DNA of 7,891 nucleotides from contig DHOD01000127.1 of the NCBI GenBank assembly GCA_002407725.1, forward strand, positions 1 to 7,891, given 5' to 3'. The notes below the pieces were generated by a model. It did not search any database. It was not told where the DNA came from and saw nothing but the letters and a program-made list of their open reading frames with translations. This stretch comes from Christensenella sp. UBA5399 (GTDB taxonomy: Bacteria; Bacillota; Clostridia; Christensenellales; Christensenellaceae). Shown here piece by piece: positions 5,966 to 7,891 of the stretch. The first letter of the stretch is position 1. The number at the start of each line of letters is the position of its first letter. Both the position numbers and the translations under genes were made by a program.

Positions 5966-5996
5966 GTATGTGTTAGACGGAGGTGTTTAAAAAAGT

Positions 5997-6365
5997 ATGG
6001 CACGTATTGCTGGCGTAGATTTACCCAGGGACAAAAGAGTGGAAATAGGGCTTACTTACATTTTTGGTATCGGCCTGACCACGTCCAAGAAAATATTGGC
6101 TGAAACAAAGGTTGACCCCGACATTCGTGTGCGGGACCTTGCGGAGTCGGATGTATCCAAGCTTCGTGAGTATATTGACCATAACCTCAAGGTGGAAGGC
6201 GACCTGAGGCGAGAAGTTTCCATGAACATCAAAAGGCTTATGGAAATTGGCTGCTACCGCGGCATCCGCCACAGGAAGGGACTCCCCGTGAGAGGCCAGA
6301 GCACAAAACAGAACGCACGCACCCGCAAAGGGCCCAAGCGCACCGTAGCGGGCAAAAAGAAGTAA
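5997..6365 (+). CDS. rpsM: 30S ribosomal protein S13
   Basis: S13 lies in the head of the small subunit and contacts the P-site tRNA and the large subunit. The 122-aa product begins [20 protein letters not shown], has FGIG at 23-26, [10 protein letters not shown] at 65-74, [13 protein letters not shown] at 77-89, and the basic block [11 protein letters not shown] at 91-101, followed by [11 protein letters not shown] (106-116) and a lysine tail. The length is normal. The start ATG at 5997 is preceded by GGAGGTG with 11-nt spacing. It is the first gene after the structured leader and thus probably the first gene of the alpha segment. Confidence 0.98.
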   Translation: MARIAGVDLPRDKRVEIGLTYIFGIGLTTSKKILAETKVDPDIRVRDLAESDVSKLREYIDHNLKVEGDLRREVSMNIKRLMEIGCYRGIRHRKGLPVRGQSTKQNARTRKGPKRTVAGKKK

Positions 6366-6380
6366 AGGAGGGATCATGTA

Positions 6381-6776
6381 ATGGCTGCACAGAAAAAGAA
6401 GACGTCCAGAATACGCAGAGAGAAAAAGAACATAGAAAAGGGCCAGGCGCATATCCGCTCTTCATTCAACAACACGATTGTTACAATGACAGATATGGCA
6501 GGCAACGCATTGTCGCAGTCCAGCTCGGGCGCGCAGGGTTTCCGCGGTTCGCGGAAGAGTACGCCGTTTGCGGCGCAGATCGCCTCTGAGCAGGCGGCGC
6601 GTGCTGCGATGGAGCATGGACTGAAGACAGTGGAAGTGTACGTAAAAGGCCCGGGCTCGGGCAGGGAGGCCGCGATTCGTGCGCTTCAGATTGCCGGGCT
6701 TGAGGTGACGCTCATAAAAGACGTGACGCCCATCCCCCACAACGGATGCCGTCCGCCGAAACGCAGAAGGGTATAA
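6381..6776 (+). CDS. rpsK: 30S ribosomal protein S11
   Basis: S11 is on the 30S platform near the mRNA exit site. The 131-aa length is normal. Family blocks are [12 protein letters not shown] (24-35), [14 protein letters not shown] (53-66), [16 protein letters not shown] (88-103) and the end [18 protein letters not shown], with the Asn-Gly pair N121-G122 known in E. coli S11 as an isoaspartate site. Residues 44-52 read LSQSSSGAQ where E. coli and B. subtilis have a Trp in place of Q46 and less polar neighbours, a small oddity. AAGGAGG at 6365-6371 is 9 nt before the ATG. The gap from rpsM is 15 nt. Confidence 0.98.
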   Translation: MAAQKKKTSRIRREKKNIEKGQAHIRSSFNNTIVTMTDMAGNALSQSSSGAQGFRGSRKSTPFAAQIASEQAARAAMEHGLKTVEVYVKGPGSGREAAIRALQIAGLEVTLIKDVTPIPHNGCRPPKRRRV

Positions 6777-6791
6777 GGAGGTACACAGATT

Positions 6792-7418
6792 ATGGCAAGA
6801 TATACAGGACCGGTTTGCCGCCTTTGCCGCAGGGAGGGCGCGAAGCTCTTTTTAAAGGGTGACAGGTGCTATTCCCAGAAGTGCGCTTTTACAATGCGCC
6901 CCACACCGCCGGGCCAGCACGGCCAGGGCAGGCGTGGAAAAATGAGCGAATACGGCACGCAGCTCCGGGAGAAACAGAAGGCGAAAAGGGCTTACGGTGT
7001 TTTGGAGAGCCAGTTCAGGAAGTATTTTGAAATCGCCAACAAAATGAAGGGCAAAACAGGTGACAACCTGCTTCAACTGCTGGAGAGAAGGCTTGACAAT
7101 GTAGCGTTCCGCCTGGGATTTGGCAACTCGCGCGCACAGGCAAGGCAGCTTGTGATGCACGGCCACATTCAGGTCAACGGCAGGAAAGTGGATATCGCGT
7201 CGTTTATCGTGAAGGATGGCGACGTGGTTTCGGTAAGCAGCAAGTCCGCTGCGCAGGACCATTTCAAGGTCATGAAGGAGCAGGGCGAGAAAACAACGCC
7301 CAAATGGCTCGAGCTTGATATTGTAAACCTCAGCGGCAAGGTTGTTGCAATGCCCGAGAGGGACGATGTGGACCTGACCATCGAAGAGCACCTGATTGTT
7401 GAGTTGTATTCCAGATAA
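6792..7418 (+). CDS. rpsD: 30S ribosomal protein S4, zinc-binding form
   Basis: S4 is a primary 16S rRNA-binding protein that nucleates 30S assembly and, in several bacteria, represses its own operon. The 208-aa product starts [13 protein letters not shown] and carries four cysteines (C9, C12, C26, C31) that fit the zinc-binding N-terminus of some S4 proteins. The S4 RNA-binding domain is about residues 98-150, with [12 protein letters not shown] (99-110) and [14 protein letters not shown] (117-130). The end [11 protein letters not shown] is typical. AAGGAGG (6775-6781) overlaps the rpsK stop and lies 10 nt before the ATG. Having rpsD between rpsK and rpoA makes self-control of this operon by S4 plausible. 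Confidence 0.98.
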   Translation: MARYTGPVCRLCRREGAKLFLKGDRCYSQKCAFTMRPTPPGQHGQGRRGKMSEYGTQLREKQKAKRAYGVLESQFRKYFEIANKMKGKTGDNLLQLLERRLDNVAFRLGFGNSRAQARQLVMHGHIQVNGRKVDIASFIVKDGDVVSVSSKSAAQDHFKVMKEQGEKTTPKWLELDIVNLSGKVVAMPERDDVDLTIEEHLIVELYSR

Positions 7419-7454
7419 TTGGCTTTGCCTTTTGTCATTCAAGGAGGTTATTAA

Positions 7455-7891
7455 ATGCTTGAGATAGAAAGACCGAATATCGAATGTACAAGCATGAGTG
7501 AAGATAGACAGCACGCGACGTTTGTAATGGAGCCGCTGGAGCGCGGTTTTGGTACGACGCTGGGAAACTCCCTTCGGAGGATACTGATGTCCAGCCTGCC
7601 GGGCGTGGCGGTCACAAGCGTGAAGATTGATAACGTACTGCACGAGTTCTCGACCATTGAGGGCGTGCACGAGGATGTGACAAACATCGTGTTGAACTTA
7701 AAAGGGCTGTGTGCGCAGCTTTTTACTGAAGAAGTCAAGACGGTTACGGTCAATGCCAAAGGGCCGGGTGAGGTCACCGCTGCGGATATCGAGCACGATT
7801 CCGAAGTAGAGATTGTCAACCCGGACATGCACATCGCGACACTGGACAACGGCGCATCGCTTTACATGGAGATCACGCTGGAAAAAGGCCG
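7455..7891 (+). CDS. rpoA: RNA polymerase alpha subunit, N-terminal part (truncated by window end)
   Basis: The ATG at 7455, with AAGGAGG at 7441-7447 (7-nt spacing), opens a frame that runs off the window after 145 codons and two further bases. Alpha forms the dimer on which core RNA polymerase is assembled. The visible part is the N-terminal domain: [20 protein letters not shown] (23-42) and ILMSSLPG (43-50), the dimer-interface signature, then [17 protein letters not shown] (69-85), [12 protein letters not shown] (101-112) and NPDMHIATL (122-130). The beginning fits other Firmicute alpha subunits (MLEIERP). The C-terminal DNA- and activator-binding domain lies beyond the window, as probably does rplQ. 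The gap from rpsD is 36 nt with no visible signal. Confidence 0.98.
   Translation, partial: MLEIERPNIECTSMSEDRQHATFVMEPLERGFGTTLGNSLRRILMSSLPGVAVTSVKIDNVLHEFSTIEGVHEDVTNIVLNLKGLCAQLFTEEVKTVTVNAKGPGEVTAADIEHDSEVEIVNPDMHIATLDNGASLYMEITLEKG

Overview
The window is a stretch of the spc-alpha ribosomal protein cluster, all on the + strand, from an anaerobic Firmicute of the Clostridia type (inference). The evidence is the gene order, strong AAGGAGG ribosome binding sites before nearly every gene, a KOW-domain protein between map and infA, rpsD lying between rpsK and rpoA (in Bacillus it lies elsewhere), and zinc-ligand forms of Adk, L36 and S4. Species cannot be fixed from the sequence alone. Base composition looks moderate to slightly GC-rich.

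Layout: the last codons of rpsH (1-30), then rplF, rplR, rpsE, rpmD, rplO and secY (47-3444), packed with gaps of about 12-21 nt or a 1-nt overlap. A 279-nt spacer (3445-3723) follows. It holds a long imperfect palindrome, several smaller hairpins and a doubtful 43-codon ORF. Next come adk, map (4-nt overlap), a KOW protein, infA and rpmJ (3724-5797). A second unusual spacer of 199 nt (5798-5996), which can fold into a multi-helix leader, precedes rpsM, rpsK, rpsD and the 5' part of rpoA (5997-7891, cut by the window edge).

Together the genes supply proteins of both ribosomal subunits, the translocon channel SecY, the AMP-recycling enzyme Adk, N-terminal methionine removal (Map), initiation factor IF-1 and the RNA polymerase alpha subunit. 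I saw no convincing sigma-70 promoter, rho-independent terminator, tRNA, rRNA, CRISPR array or transposase gene.

The coding part is ordinary. The two points most worth following are the spacers: 3445-3723 looks like an inserted palindromic or structured element in a normally compact operon, and 5798-5996 looks like a candidate autoregulatory mRNA leader for the alpha operon. No clearly new multi-gene system is present.
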